DNA of 64,000 bases. It comes from Haloplanus vescus. Its GTDB lineage: Archaea > Halobacteriota > Halobacteria > Halobacteriales > Haloferacaceae. The position numbers were made by a program, and so were the translations under genes. Positions 34,699-43,333 of the stretch are shown piece after piece (within the stretch, counting starts at the first letter, position 1; each line of letters begins with the position of its first letter). The stretch covers positions 124,001 to 188,000 of the forward strand of contig NZ_FNQT01000003.1 of assembly GCF_900107665.1 (NCBI RefSeq). Direction: 5' to 3'. The notes under the pieces were generated by a model that saw only the letters and a list, made by a program, of their open reading frames with translations, was not told the origin of the DNA and did no database searches.

Positions 34699-35118
34699 AT
34701 GGGTATGGGCTCGGATATGTACCGACAGCAGATTCTCGACCACTACAAGAACCCCCGGAATCACGGGGCTCTCGAGGACCCGTCGTTCTCTCACGTCGGC
34801 GAGAATCCGTCGTGCGGTGACACCATCCAGATAGATGTCCAGCTCGCCGACGACGGTGAAACCATCGAGTACGTCAGCTTCTCCGGTGACGGCTGTGCCA
34901 TCAGTCAGGCCAGCGCCAGCATGCTCACCGAACGTCTCCCCGGGAAGACCCTCGACGAAGTCGCCGAGATGGACACCGACGACGTGGTGGAGATGCTCGG
35001 CGTCGACATCAGTCCGATGCGAATCAAGTGTGCCGTCCTCGCGGAGAAGGTGGTTCAGGACGGCGCCAAAATCCACGAGGGCGACCTCGAAATCGACGAG
35101 ACGACGACCGAAGAGTAG
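34699..35118 (+). CDS. sufU: SufU-type Fe-S cluster assembly protein
   Basis: A 139-residue IscU/SufU-fold protein that accepts sulfur from SufS for Fe-S cluster assembly. Ligands are Cys39 with Asp41 (NPSCGD), Cys66 (GDGCAIS) and Cys111 (IKCAVL). The 18-residue insertion between the second and third ligand, characteristic of SufU over IscU, is present (LPGKTLDEVAEMDTDDVVEML). A GGAGGT Shine-Dalgarno (34689-34694) sits 4 nt before the first ATG, unusual among its leaderless neighbours. An ATG two codons later (34705) is an alternative start. Confidence 0.92.
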   Translation: MGMGSDMYRQQILDHYKNPRNHGALEDPSFSHVGENPSCGDTIQIDVQLADDGETIEYVSFSGDGCAISQASASMLTERLPGKTLDEVAEMDTDDVVEMLGVDISPMRIKCAVLAEKVVQDGAKIHEGDLEIDETTTEE

Positions 35119-36150
35119 TTACTCGGGCATCAGGCCGCCGTCTTGGACGCGCATCACGGCCTCGCCGTCGGCGAGGTTCGGCGCGTCGACCAGTCGGACG
35201 ATACGTTTGTCACCCTTGGACTTGCGGAGATACATCCGGAACGTCGAGGTGTGGCCGAGGATGTTGCCACCGATGGGTTGGGTGGGGTCGCCGAAGTACG
35301 AGTCCGGATTCGAGGCCACCTGATTCGTGACGAGGACGGCGGTGTTGTAGAGGTCGCCGATGCGCATCAGGTCGTGCAGGTGTTTGTTGAGTTTCTGCTG
35401 CCGGTCCGCGAGTTCGCCACGGCCCACGTACTCGGCGCGGAAGTGCGCGGTGAGCGAGTCGACACAGAGCAGACGCACCGGCCACTCGGTGTCCTCGTGT
35501 TCGCTCGCGAGTTCCTTTGCCTTCTCCGCCAGCAGAATCTGGTGATTGGAGTTGAACGCCTTGGCGACGTGAATCTTGTCGAGAACGTCGGTGACGAGCG
35601 CTTCCATCGCCTCCTCGTCGCCGGGCGACCCCTCGATGCCGCGGTCGTCCATCGTCGCTTGAATTATCTCGTCGTCCAGCCCTCGCACCATGTCGTCGAT
35701 GCGCTCGGGGCGGAACGTGTCCTCGCTGTCCACGAAGATGGCGCTCCCCCGGAGGCCACCGTACTCTTTGGGCAACTGGACGTTCACCGAGAGCTGGTGC
35801 GTGACCTGTGACTTCCCGGCACCGAACTCGCCGTAGACTTCCGTGATGGACTGTGTCTCGACGCCGCCGCCGAGCAGTTCGTCCACCTCGGGGACGTTCC
35901 AGGTGAGCTTGCCAATCTGTTCGCGGCGTTCGAGGACGGCCGCCCCGCTCTCGAATCCGCCGATGTCCGCGGCGTCACGCGCCGCGTTGATGATGTCGCT
36001 CGCCGTCGATTCGCCGATGTCGGCGGTGTTCGAGAGTTCCGCCGGACTGGCGACTGCGATGCTCTGATAGCTTTCGAACCCCGCGTCGACCAACTTGTCT
36101 GCCGTCGCCGGCCCTACGCCCGGAAGCTTCTCCAAATCGTCTTCTGCCAT
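35119..36150 (-). CDS. radA: RadA recombinase
   Basis: Archaeal Rad51/RecA homologue for strand exchange. The 343-residue protein has an N-terminal HhH domain ([24 protein letters not shown], 9-60), the Walker [10 protein letters not shown] (107-115), Walker [16 protein letters not shown], and L2/ATP-cap regions. No intein is present. The radA TATA-like GCTTTATG (coding strand, about 36176-36183) is 27 nt upstream of the ATG, so the mRNA is leaderless. An element shared with hef lies upstream of it. Confidence 0.96.
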   Translation of the reverse strand: MAEDDLEKLPGVGPATADKLVDAGFESYQSIAVASPAELSNTADIGESTASDIINAARDAADIGGFESGAAVLERREQIGKLTWNVPEVDELLGGGVETQSITEVYGEFGAGKSQVTHQLSVNVQLPKEYGGLRGSAIFVDSEDTFRPERIDDMVRGLDDEIIQATMDDRGIEGSPGDEEAMEALVTDVLDKIHVAKAFNSNHQILLAEKAKELASEHEDTEWPVRLLCVDSLTAHFRAEYVGRGELADRQQKLNKHLHDLMRIGDLYNTAVLVTNQVASNPDSYFGDPTQPIGGNILGHTSTFRMYLRKSKGDKRIVRLVDAPNLADGEAVMRVQDGGLMPE

Positions 36151-36192
36151 GTTCCCTCGCTTGTGCCGGCCCGTACATAAAGCCTCGTTAAC

Positions 36193-36208
36193 ACCGTGGT
36201 GAAAGTGA
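36193..36208 (-). promoter_or_regulatory. radA copy of the hef/radA promoter element
   Basis: On the plus strand this reads ACCGTGGTGAAAGTGA, identical to the hef copy except for one base. It begins 43 nt upstream of the radA ATG and about 15 nt upstream of the TATA box, on the same strand relative to the gene as at hef. Candidate binding site for a shared DNA-repair regulator. Confidence 0.55.
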
Positions 36209-36269
36209 AACTCGATGACGGCATGCGGGTCGCTGACGCGTCACGCGAACGTTTAGGAGCGAAGTCGCG

Positions 36270-36881
36270 CTACTCCCAGGGGTGGCCGTCGGGGGCGTCG
36301 GGCCACATCGGGTACCAGTAGCTCTCGTCGTTTTCCACGTCGAGTTCGCCGTCGAGGACCGAGGCGAGTTTGAACTCCACGCGGTTGTCTCGCTCGTGGC
36401 CGCCAGTCGGGGCGAACGGGTAGTACGCCCCGCGCCGGAAGGAGTAGACCCAGTATGCGCGGGTGTCGTCGCGCGGGCGGACGAACCCGAAGACGGCGGC
36501 GAGGAGTCGAGAGCCGAAATCCGCCTCCTCGAACGTGTCCGCCGCGAAGTGGACGCTCGTCACCAGGTCCTCCGGGTCGTCGTCTTCGAGGACGACCCAG
36601 TGATAGCCGTGGTCGTCCTCGTGGTGGTGGAAGGTGGTCCCCGTCTCCTCGGCGCCGGCGTCGAGAATCGTCGACACCTCGTCGACGGCGGCGTCGAAGT
36701 CGGTGCTGTCGACGGAAGCGAAACAGAGCGCCGCGGCACCGGCGGGGACGAAATCGAGGTCCGCCTCCATGGTGACGTAGGCGGTACTCATCCCGAACAG
36801 GTCCTCGGGGTCGGCGTCTCGCGTCGCGGCGGCGTCGGCGCCGAAGCCGAGCACCGAGCGGAGGGTGTCGAACAGCCCCAT
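36270..36881 (-). CDS. pspAB: PspAB-family protein (PspA-associated)
   Basis: A 203-residue cytosolic acidic protein starting MGLFDTLRSVLGFG, with no membrane segment. Its sequence, for example LFGMSTAYVTMEADLDF and YWVYSFRRGAYYPFAP, and its place immediately behind htpX with no spacer, match the PspA-associated PspAB protein described in Actinobacteria and archaea. There pspA, htpX and pspAB cluster in envelope-stress operons. PspA itself is not in the window. Confidence 0.8.
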   Translation of the reverse strand: MGLFDTLRSVLGFGADAAATRDADPEDLFGMSTAYVTMEADLDFVPAGAAALCFASVDSTDFDAAVDEVSTILDAGAEETGTTFHHHEDDHGYHWVVLEDDDPEDLVTSVHFAADTFEEADFGSRLLAAVFGFVRPRDDTRAYWVYSFRRGAYYPFAPTGGHERDNRVEFKLASVLDGELDVENDESYWYPMWPDAPDGHPWE

Positions 36882-37751
36882 CTACGTCTCCAGGTCACGC
36901 GCCATGTCGCGAAGCCGTTCGACCCGCCTCTCCGTCGGCGGGTGCGTCGAGAACAGGCGGCCGACCACGCCGCTCTTGATGGGGATGACGAAGAAGGCGT
37001 TCATCTCCGCCTGTTCGCGCAGGTCCTCCTGTGGCACTCGGTCCATCCGCCCGGAGATGGTCATGAGCGCCGAGGCGAGCGCCGACGGGTTGCCCGTAAT
37101 CGCCGCCGCACCGCGGTCCGCGGCGTACTCGCGGTATCGCGAGAGTGCCCGGATGAGGACGAAGGAGACGGCCCACACTACCAGCGAGACGAGGATGGCG
37201 ACGAACACGCCCCCGCCGCCCTGTCGGTTGCGGTTCCCGCCGAATAGCCACCCCCAGCGGACGACCATGAACGCAATCGTCGAGAGGAAGGAGGCGATGG
37301 TCATCACCATCACGTCCCGGTTCTTGACGTGGGCGAGTTCGTGTGCCAGCACCCCCTCCAGTTCGTCGTCGTCGAGGCTGCGGAGCAATCCCTTCGTCAC
37401 ACAGACCGTCGAGTTCGACGGCGAGCGCCCCGTCGCGAAGGCGTTCGGCACCTCCGTCTCCGCGACGGCGACGGTGGGTTTCGGCAGGTCGGCCTGCTGT
37501 GACAGTCGGCCAATCGTCGCGTGTAGGTCGGGATACTCGCTCTCGTCGACCCGGTGGGCGCCCATGCTGTACAGCGCCAGTCGGTCGCTGAAGAAAAACT
37601 GGCCGAGCGAGAACAGCCCCATCACGACGACGATGCCGAACAGGCCCATGTACTGCGACAGGATGGCGATGAAGACGATGTAGAGGGCAAAGAGGAGGAA
37701 CATCGTCAGGACCATCCGCCCTCGCAGTCCCCAGTCGGCTTTCCACTCCAT
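36882..37751 (-). CDS. htpX: HtpX-like M48 membrane metalloprotease
   Basis: A 289-residue zinc protease for quality control of membrane proteins. Two N-terminal helices (13-55) precede the catalytic VLAHELAHVKNRD (HELAH, His137-Glu138-His141), with two more helices and the downstream zinc ligand Glu in SRYREYAADRGA. The two-helix-protease-two-helix layout is typical of HtpX. ATG at 37751 lies about 28 nt after a TATA-like CTGTTTACC on the coding strand. pspAB follows directly, so they form an operon. Confidence 0.92.
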   Translation of the reverse strand: MEWKADWGLRGRMVLTMFLLFALYIVFIAILSQYMGLFGIVVVMGLFSLGQFFFSDRLALYSMGAHRVDESEYPDLHATIGRLSQQADLPKPTVAVAETEVPNAFATGRSPSNSTVCVTKGLLRSLDDDELEGVLAHELAHVKNRDVMVMTIASFLSTIAFMVVRWGWLFGGNRNRQGGGGVFVAILVSLVVWAVSFVLIRALSRYREYAADRGAAAITGNPSALASALMTISGRMDRVPQEDLREQAEMNAFFVIPIKSGVVGRLFSTHPPTERRVERLRDMARDLET

Positions 37752-37836
37752 ACCTACCGATATTCGCGGCCGAAGGTAAACAGTATCGCTCGCCATGTCG
37801 CGGGGCTTAACCGCCACGACCGACTACTGCCGGCCG

Positions 37837-38940
37837 ATGAGCGATAGCGAGTCTCGCGAGTTCTGCCCCCGCTGTGGCGACCCGGTCCCGACCCGTGCGG
37901 AGCCGTTACCGGGCGAGCCGCGGGACCGAGACCGGCGGCTCTGTGACGCCTGTTACTTCGACGACTTCGACCTGGTCGACGCACCTGACCGAATCGAGGT
38001 GCTCGTCTGTTCTGGCTGTGGCGCCGTCCAGCGCGGCAACCGCTGGGTCGACGTCGACGCCCGCGACTACACCGACGTGGCCATCGACGAGGTGAGCGAA
38101 GCCCTCGGCGTCCACGTCGACGCCCGCGACGTGACGTGGGCGGTCGACCCCGAACAGGTCGACGAGACCACCATCCGCATGCACTGCCAGTTCACCGGCG
38201 TCGTCCGCCAGACGCCGCTCGAGGAGTCGGTGGTCGTCCCCGTCAAAATCTCGCGGGGCACCTGTGACCGCTGTGGGCGCATCGCCGGCGGTTACTACGC
38301 CAGCACCGTCCAGGTTCGGGCGACCGACCGCACGCCCACCCCCGAGGAGCGGTCCCGCGCGGTCGAAATCGCCGAGTCACACGTCGCCGACAAGGAGGGC
38401 GACGGTGACCGCGAGGCGTTCGTGACCGAGGTCAAAGAGACCGACGACGGCCCGAACGTGAAGCTCTCGACCAACGGACTGGGCGAGGAGGTGTCCCGTC
38501 GCATCACGCGCGAGCTCGGCGGCGACGTGGAGAGTTTCCCCACCCTCGTTACGGAGGACGGCGACGGCAACGAGGTGTATCGCGTCACCTACGCGGTCCG
38601 CCTGCCCAAGTTCACGCCCGGCGACATCATCGACCCAGAGGACGACGACGGCCCCGTCCTCGTCACCAGCGTCACCGGGAATCTGAAAGGTGTCCGCCTC
38701 GCGACGGGCGACGACTACGAGGAACCCTTCGAGGGCGACACGCCGGGGCACCGTCTCGCCACCCGCGACGACGCCGTCGAGACGACGGTGGTAACCGTCG
38801 AGGACGACCACGCCGTCCAGATACTCGACCCCGAGACGTACGCCGCCAAAACGGTGCCGCGCCCGGACTTCTTCGACCCCGACGCGGAGACGACGCCCGT
38901 CGTCAAAACTCGCGCCGGACTTCACGTCCTGCCCGAGTGA
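37837..38940 (+). CDS. nmd3: NMD3-family ribosome export/assembly-like protein
   Basis: A 367-residue homologue of the eukaryotic 60S export adaptor NMD3. Four CxxC pairs form two zinc ribbons: CPRC (10-13) with CDAC, and CSGC with CDRC. Long acidic beta-rich domains follow (KISRGTCDRCGRIAGGYYASTVQVRA; later LPKFTPGDIID). In archaea it is presumed to act in large-subunit biogenesis or quality control. ATG at 37837 follows a CTTAACC TATA-like element by about 28 nt. Confidence 0.9.
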   Translation: MSDSESREFCPRCGDPVPTRAEPLPGEPRDRDRRLCDACYFDDFDLVDAPDRIEVLVCSGCGAVQRGNRWVDVDARDYTDVAIDEVSEALGVHVDARDVTWAVDPEQVDETTIRMHCQFTGVVRQTPLEESVVVPVKISRGTCDRCGRIAGGYYASTVQVRATDRTPTPEERSRAVEIAESHVADKEGDGDREAFVTEVKETDDGPNVKLSTNGLGEEVSRRITRELGGDVESFPTLVTEDGDGNEVYRVTYAVRLPKFTPGDIIDPEDDDGPVLVTSVTGNLKGVRLATGDDYEEPFEGDTPGHRLATRDDAVETTVVTVEDDHAVQILDPETYAAKTVPRPDFFDPDAETTPVVKTRAGLHVLPE

Positions 38941-38946
38941 GGGCAG

Positions 38947-39135
38947 TCAGACGTCGACGGAGCGACTGAGCGCGGTGCCGTCGGCGCTCGTGTCTGATGT
39001 CGTCCGCGCAGACTGCGTCGTCGCCGCCGCGGCCATCGCCGCCTCCGAACAGCCAGCGTGTCGCGCCGCCTGCGCGAGCGTGAGAGTTCCGTTGCGATAC
39101 AGCGTCACCGACGACCGAAACGAGTGGCTACGCAT
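38947..39135 (-). CDS. Small HTH-like protein (UPF0175/DUF7317-like)
   Basis: A 62-residue protein with the short helix-turn-helix pattern VTLYRNGTLTLAQAARHAGCSEAAM, typical of a haloarchaeal family (I believe DUF7317) related to UPF0175 antitoxin-like proteins. The C-terminal half is low-complexity Thr/Ser/Ala. No toxin gene adjoins it. It is convergent with nmd3, 6 bp between stops. Confidence 0.65.
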   Translation of the reverse strand: MRSHSFRSSVTLYRNGTLTLAQAARHAGCSEAAMAAAATTQSARTTSDTSADGTALSRSVDV

Positions 39136-39261
39136 TTGAGTAGACTCGACCTACGATTCGACGGTACCTAAGGCTTCGTAGACTGAATTGCTCAAATCCC
39201 ACAATCGAGCGGTGATTGAAAAACGAATGGCCACTTTGTGGGTGGCGTTGTCACCCATGCC

Positions 39262-41052
39262 TCATTCTCCCCACACGTCCGAGAGGGGGTGGCTGTCGTC
39301 GCCCCCGTCGTCGCCGCCACTCGCGCCGCCCCCGTTCGACGACTGGCGCGTCTGTGTCCGCTTGGTCCGTCCGTTTCCACGTGACGCCGCGCCGTTCGTC
39401 TCGGCAAGCGCCGCCTGCGGGTCGAACTCGGGCAAGTCGGGGCGACTCATCGCATCCACGGCGTCCGCGAACCAGTCAGGCATGTCGGTCCGCGCCCGGT
39501 CGAACAGGTCCAGCAGGCTCGAATCCGCGAGGTAGGTCGCGCCGTGGTCGTCGGGAGCGCGGACGACCCGGCCCGCCGCCTGAATCACCGTCCGGAGCGC
39601 GACCCGGTAGTACCAGCTCCACTGCCCGTCTTCGAGGCGGCGCGCCACCCGCGAATCGCTCGTGTTGAGATACGGTGCCTTACAGAGCACCTGCCAGCGC
39701 GCGAGGTCACCCCGTAGGTCCAACGCTTCCTCCATCTTCACCGAGAGGAACACGTCGGGACGGCCCGTTGCTTTCCACGACTCCAGTTCGGCGTCCCGGT
39801 CGTCCCGGTCGTGAGTCCGCACACGCGCCGCGACGCCGAAGTCGTCGAGGTGGTCGGCCAGTCGCTCCTGAATCGCGTAGGAGTGACAGTGGACGATGCC
39901 CTTCTCCGACGGGTGGGCGGCCATCAGGCGGACGAGCAGTCGCGCGACGTTCGGCACCGTCTCGTCCCGATGCTCGTAGGTCATCTTCCCCTGTGTCACG
40001 TCGTAGAGCGGGCGGTTGTCCAGCGGGAAGGTGTGTGGCACGTCGACGAGTGCCACGTTCGAGGGGTCGAGCCCGACGCCGCGACAGAACGCCTCCTTGT
40101 CCAGAATCGTCGCCGAGAGGAGCGCGAACTTGTTGCCCCGGTCCCAGACGGTGTGATGGAGGTAGCGCGCTGGGTCGAGGGGCTTGATAGTTATCGGCGT
40201 CCCTTCGCCGTCCGGTTGGTCGACCACCCACGTCGTCGTGCTGGTGGGGTCGCGGTAGTCGGAGACGAACCACGAGAGTTCGGAGCGAAGGTCCTGTAGT
40301 CTGTCGCGTCGCGCCGCCTCGCCCGGGGTCAACTCCGCGCTGGCGGTCAGGTCCTCCGCTGCCCGCTCACAGACGCCCGCGAGCGTCTCTGCGAAGCGTG
40401 CCGTCCGCTCGACGGGGTCGTCTGCCGCCGACACGTCGGGCACGCCCACGTCGTCCCAGACGGGCACTGTCGCGGGTTGGAGGTCGACGGTGGCGTACAT
40501 CTCCGCCCACTCCGAGAGGCCGTGGGCCTCGTCGACGACGACCACGTCCCGTCGCCCGAACACCTCGGAACCGGCGGTCTGCATGAAGTAGGCGAGCGTC
40601 ATCGCGGCAATCGAGCGGTTCGAGGCGATGGCTCGGTCGGCGTAGTACGGACAGCGGTGCTTGACCGAGCAGTCGTAGCCCGACTCGCGGGCGCAGGGCG
40701 CGCGGTCGACGGGCGTCGACTGCTCGTCGGGGAGGATGCAGGTGTAGTTGCGCTTGCCCCGAATCACGTTCAGGTCTTCGAGCAGGTCGTCCTCGGCCAC
40801 GTCGTCGAGTTGGGACACCTGCGGTGTGGTGTAGTAGGCCCCGGTGGCGTCCGATGGCTCGGCCTCCTCGGGGGTTCGGGCCGCGCCGGCGACGGCGCGC
40901 GCGAGGAGGGACTTGCCGCTCCCGGTCGGCGCGCGCACCAACACGGCGTCGTTGCCGGCGGCGAAGGCGTCGCGGATGGCGTCGAGCGCTTCGCGCTGAT
41001 TGCCGCGGAAAGAGGGAGCCGGAAACGAGGCCGGAATGCGGTCGGGGTCCAC
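39262..41052 (-). CDS. XPD/DinG-type Fe-S DNA helicase
   Basis: A 596-residue SF2 helicase. Walker A is APTGSGKS (41-48) and the DEAH box is at 174-177. Four cysteines (105, 120, 128, 134) between them form the [4Fe-4S] cluster domain of XPD, DinG and FANCJ relatives. The second RecA lobe includes the arginine-finger motif QAAGRVVRAPDDHG. The C-terminal 60 residues are low-complexity. The role (nucleotide-excision or general 5'-3' unwinding) is not distinguishable; archaeal XPD-like helicases of this length are common. Confidence 0.92.
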   Translation of the reverse strand: MDPDRIPASFPAPSFRGNQREALDAIRDAFAAGNDAVLVRAPTGSGKSLLARAVAGAARTPEEAEPSDATGAYYTTPQVSQLDDVAEDDLLEDLNVIRGKRNYTCILPDEQSTPVDRAPCARESGYDCSVKHRCPYYADRAIASNRSIAAMTLAYFMQTAGSEVFGRRDVVVVDEAHGLSEWAEMYATVDLQPATVPVWDDVGVPDVSAADDPVERTARFAETLAGVCERAAEDLTASAELTPGEAARRDRLQDLRSELSWFVSDYRDPTSTTTWVVDQPDGEGTPITIKPLDPARYLHHTVWDRGNKFALLSATILDKEAFCRGVGLDPSNVALVDVPHTFPLDNRPLYDVTQGKMTYEHRDETVPNVARLLVRLMAAHPSEKGIVHCHSYAIQERLADHLDDFGVAARVRTHDRDDRDAELESWKATGRPDVFLSVKMEEALDLRGDLARWQVLCKAPYLNTSDSRVARRLEDGQWSWYYRVALRTVIQAAGRVVRAPDDHGATYLADSSLLDLFDRARTDMPDWFADAVDAMSRPDLPEFDPQAALAETNGAASRGNGRTKRTQTRQSSNGGGASGGDDGGDDSHPLSDVWGE

Positions 41053-41095
41053 GATGGGTCCAGCCCGTCAGCGCAAGTAATACTGTCGGACGCGG

Positions 41096-41305
41096 CTACT
41101 CCGACAGCGCTGCCACGTCCTCGGCGGTCACCTCGCGGTCGTCGGGGAGGCGCTCGATGCAGTCGAAACACAGGAAGTGCTCGCTCCCGTCTTCGAGTTC
41201 GAGCGTCATCCCGCCCGTCGTCTCGGATTCGAACGTCCAGAAGTCGCCGATGCCGCCCCCGACGTGCACGTCTTCGCCACAGCCGTCACAGGGATCGGAA
41301 CTCAT
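41096..41305 (-). CDS. Small zinc-binding protein, haloarchaeal
   Basis: A 69-residue protein with CDGC (Cys6, Cys9) and CFDC (Cys46, Cys49), four ligands for a single zinc. Between them is a beta-hairpin with FWTFESETTGGMTLEL. The helix ERLPDDREVTAEDVAALSE ends the protein. ATG at 41305 starts the conserved part. The function is unknown. It ends 43 bp before the helicase start, same strand, so cotranscription is possible. Confidence 0.7.
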   Translation of the reverse strand: MSSDPCDGCGEDVHVGGGIGDFWTFESETTGGMTLELEDGSEHFLCFDCIERLPDDREVTAEDVAALSE

Positions 41306-41398
41306 TGCTCCCATCGAGCGGGTCGAGCGGGAAAGACCTGCCGTCGCTCGCCCTCGGCTGCCCCAAACAGGTAACACCGTCGCGCGCCCACGAAGGGT

Positions 41399-42304
41399 AT
41401 GCACACGCTCGTCACCGGTGCCACGGGCTTCGTCGGTGGCCGCCTCGTCCCGGCGCTTCTCGACGCCGGCCACGAGGTGACCGTCCTCGTCCGCTCTCCA
41501 ACGGGATACGACCCGCCCGAGGGAGTCCGCGTCGTCGTCGGTGACCTGCTGGACCCCGACTCGATTGCCGCCGCCGTCAACGGCGTCGACGCCGCGTACT
41601 ACCTCGTCCACTCCATGTCTGCGCGCGACGACTTCGAGGCCCGGGACCGACAGGCGGCCGCGAACTTCGCCGACGCCGCCAGCGCCGCGGGGGTCGACCG
41701 CGTCATCTATCTCGGCGGCCTCGGCGAGGACCGGGACCAACTCTCGGCGCATCTCCGGTCCCGCCGCGAGGTCGAGCGAGTGCTGGCGACCGGCGACTAC
41801 GCGCTCACGACGCTCCGGGCGGCCATCATCGTCGGCGCCCGGAGCGCCGGCTTCGAGATGGTCGTCCAACTCGCCGCTCGCCTCCCCGTGATGGTGACGC
41901 CCCGGTGGGTGCGGACTCCGTGTCAGCCCGTCGCCATCGACGACGTGATTGCCACGCTGGTCGGCGTCCTCGACGTGCCGGAGACGGCCGGCGAGACGTA
42001 CGACATCGGCGGCCCGGAGGTGCTGACCTACGCCGAGATGCTTCGGCGCACGGGCCGTCACATGGGCCGCGAGCCGATTATCGTCGCCGTGCCGGTGTTG
42101 ACACCGCGGCTCTCCGCGTACTGGGTCGGCCTGATGACCGACGTTCCTTGGAGCGTCGCCCGCCCCCTGATTGCGGGGTTGAAGAATCCGGTCGTGGTCG
42201 ACGACGACCGACTGTCGCGGCTGGTTCCCATCGACCCCACTCCCTTCGACGAAGCCGTCCGGCGAGCGTTGACAGCCCGCGAGTCGGCCGGGGTGGCCCC
42301 GTGA
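41399..42304 (+). CDS. NAD(P)-binding SDR/NmrA-like protein
   Basis: A 301-residue atypical short-chain dehydrogenase. The Rossmann motif TGATGFVGGRL is at residues 6-16 and the Tyr-Leu-Val-His region (YYLVHSMS) follows. The family (COG0702, NAD(P)H-binding) includes NmrA-like sensors and quinone or sterol-modifying enzymes; a catalytic YxxxK is not obvious, so a redox sensor or cofactor-binding scaffold is equally possible. Overlap of its TGA with the next GTG indicates coupling to a membrane protein. Confidence 0.82.
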   Translation: MHTLVTGATGFVGGRLVPALLDAGHEVTVLVRSPTGYDPPEGVRVVVGDLLDPDSIAAAVNGVDAAYYLVHSMSARDDFEARDRQAAANFADAASAAGVDRVIYLGGLGEDRDQLSAHLRSRREVERVLATGDYALTTLRAAIIVGARSAGFEMVVQLAARLPVMVTPRWVRTPCQPVAIDDVIATLVGVLDVPETAGETYDIGGPEVLTYAEMLRRTGRHMGREPIIVAVPVLTPRLSAYWVGLMTDVPWSVARPLIAGLKNPVVVDDDRLSRLVPIDPTPFDEAVRRALTARESAGVAP

Positions 42305-43041
42305 CCGGAACCGGGGACGACCCCGAGCGACGGGCCGCGGCCACCCCGCGGGACGACGGGCATCCAATCTTCGGCGACACGTGGGTCTACGAGAGCCTCG
42401 TCCGCGGGATTCCCGGCTTCGGACTCTCGACGCGGCAGGCCATCGGCATCCAGTTGGTCCTCTTCGAGTCGCTCGTGGTCGGTCTCGCGTTCTACTACGG
42501 TCTCCCCTCTACCGCCGTCGTCGCGGGCACCGTCGCCGTCGCCGTCGCGACAGGGGGAAGCGTCGCCATGCTCTATATCGGCGCCGCAACGCGTCACCTC
42601 GCGCTCCCGGCCGTCCACCGGCGCCTCCTGTTCGGGTCGAGCGTCGAGGTTTTCTTCGGCCTGATGGCCTTCGTCATCACGCTCACGTACCTGTTCACCG
42701 GGTCGCCCACGCCGCTCGCGTCGCTGTTCGGGTCGTCGCCCCCGGCACCCGTGGTCTTCGTGACCCTGTTGATTCTCTGGGACCTGTGCTATCGCGTCGG
42801 CACCTCGTGGTGGACGGCGATGGTGTCGCTGTGGCGGTCGCTCCGGTTTCGCGTCACGCCCGAGGCCGCCCACCAGTGTCGACGCATCGACGCCGTCAAC
42901 GTCGGATTCGCGTTCCTCGAACTGGCGCTGTTGCCGTTCGTCGCCACGCACACCGTCGTCGTCGCGGCGTTGCTCGGTCACGTCGCCGCCGTGACCGTCG
43001 TCTCGACGGCGGCGGCGCTCCTCCTCGAAACTGAGCGGTAA
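42301..43041 (+). CDS. Haloarchaeal membrane protein coupled to the SDR gene
   Basis: A 246-residue protein starting with GTG, with an acidic N-terminus (about 35 residues) and five to six helices. Notable stretches are AIGIQLVLFESLVVGLAFYYGL, VEVFFGLMAFVITLTYLF and CYRVGTSWWTAMVSLWRSLRF. The Trp/Arg-rich loop after the fourth helix is conserved-looking. Translational coupling to the SDR suggests the two act together at the membrane, perhaps in lipid or quinone metabolism. Family not recognised with certainty. Confidence 0.72.
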   Translation: MTGTGDDPERRAAATPRDDGHPIFGDTWVYESLVRGIPGFGLSTRQAIGIQLVLFESLVVGLAFYYGLPSTAVVAGTVAVAVATGGSVAMLYIGAATRHLALPAVHRRLLFGSSVEVFFGLMAFVITLTYLFTGSPTPLASLFGSSPPAPVVFVTLLILWDLCYRVGTSWWTAMVSLWRSLRFRVTPEAAHQCRRIDAVNVGFAFLELALLPFVATHTVVVAALLGHVAAVTVVSTAAALLLETER

Positions 43042-43062
43042 GTCCGTGGCGAGCGCCGACTC

Positions 43063-43236
43063 CTACTCCCCTTGCAGCTGCTTGAACTGGTCCAGCAGGG
43101 CTTCCGTGGAGTCGCCGGAGTCGTACGAGAGGGTCCCTCGGTACTGCGACCGGTCGTCGTCGAAGTCCGCGTCGACCTGCGCCGTTTTCTGCTCGCGACG
43201 TTCGTGCTCGGCTTCGTCATAGGCACCCATTGACAT
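43063..43236 (-). CDS. Small acidic protein (DUF5786-like)
   Basis: A 57-residue protein (MSMGAYDEAEHERREQ...) with strongly charged sequence, a YRGTLSYDSGDSTEALLDQFKQLQ core and no Cys. It matches a conserved haloarchaeal family that I believe is DUF5786. The coding-strand TATA-like TCTATAAATC (about 43261-43270) is 28 nt upstream of this ATG, supporting a leaderless mRNA and the start. The internal ATG two codons later is an alternative. Function unknown. Confidence 0.75.
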   Translation of the reverse strand: MSMGAYDEAEHERREQKTAQVDADFDDDRSQYRGTLSYDSGDSTEALLDQFKQLQGE

Positions 43237-43333
43237 GGTACGTGCTCACTTGGCAGTACCTTGATTTATAGATAACGGGTGGAACGACCCGCAGAGCCCA
43301 CACGTTTTTGGCCGGTCGCCCGAAGGCGCGTGT

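Noticed and set aside
39136-39261. 126-bp gap before the XPD/DinG-like helicase stop
   Set aside because: Examined for tRNA, small ORFs and terminators; only a weak 5-bp CAATC/GATTG repeat was seen.
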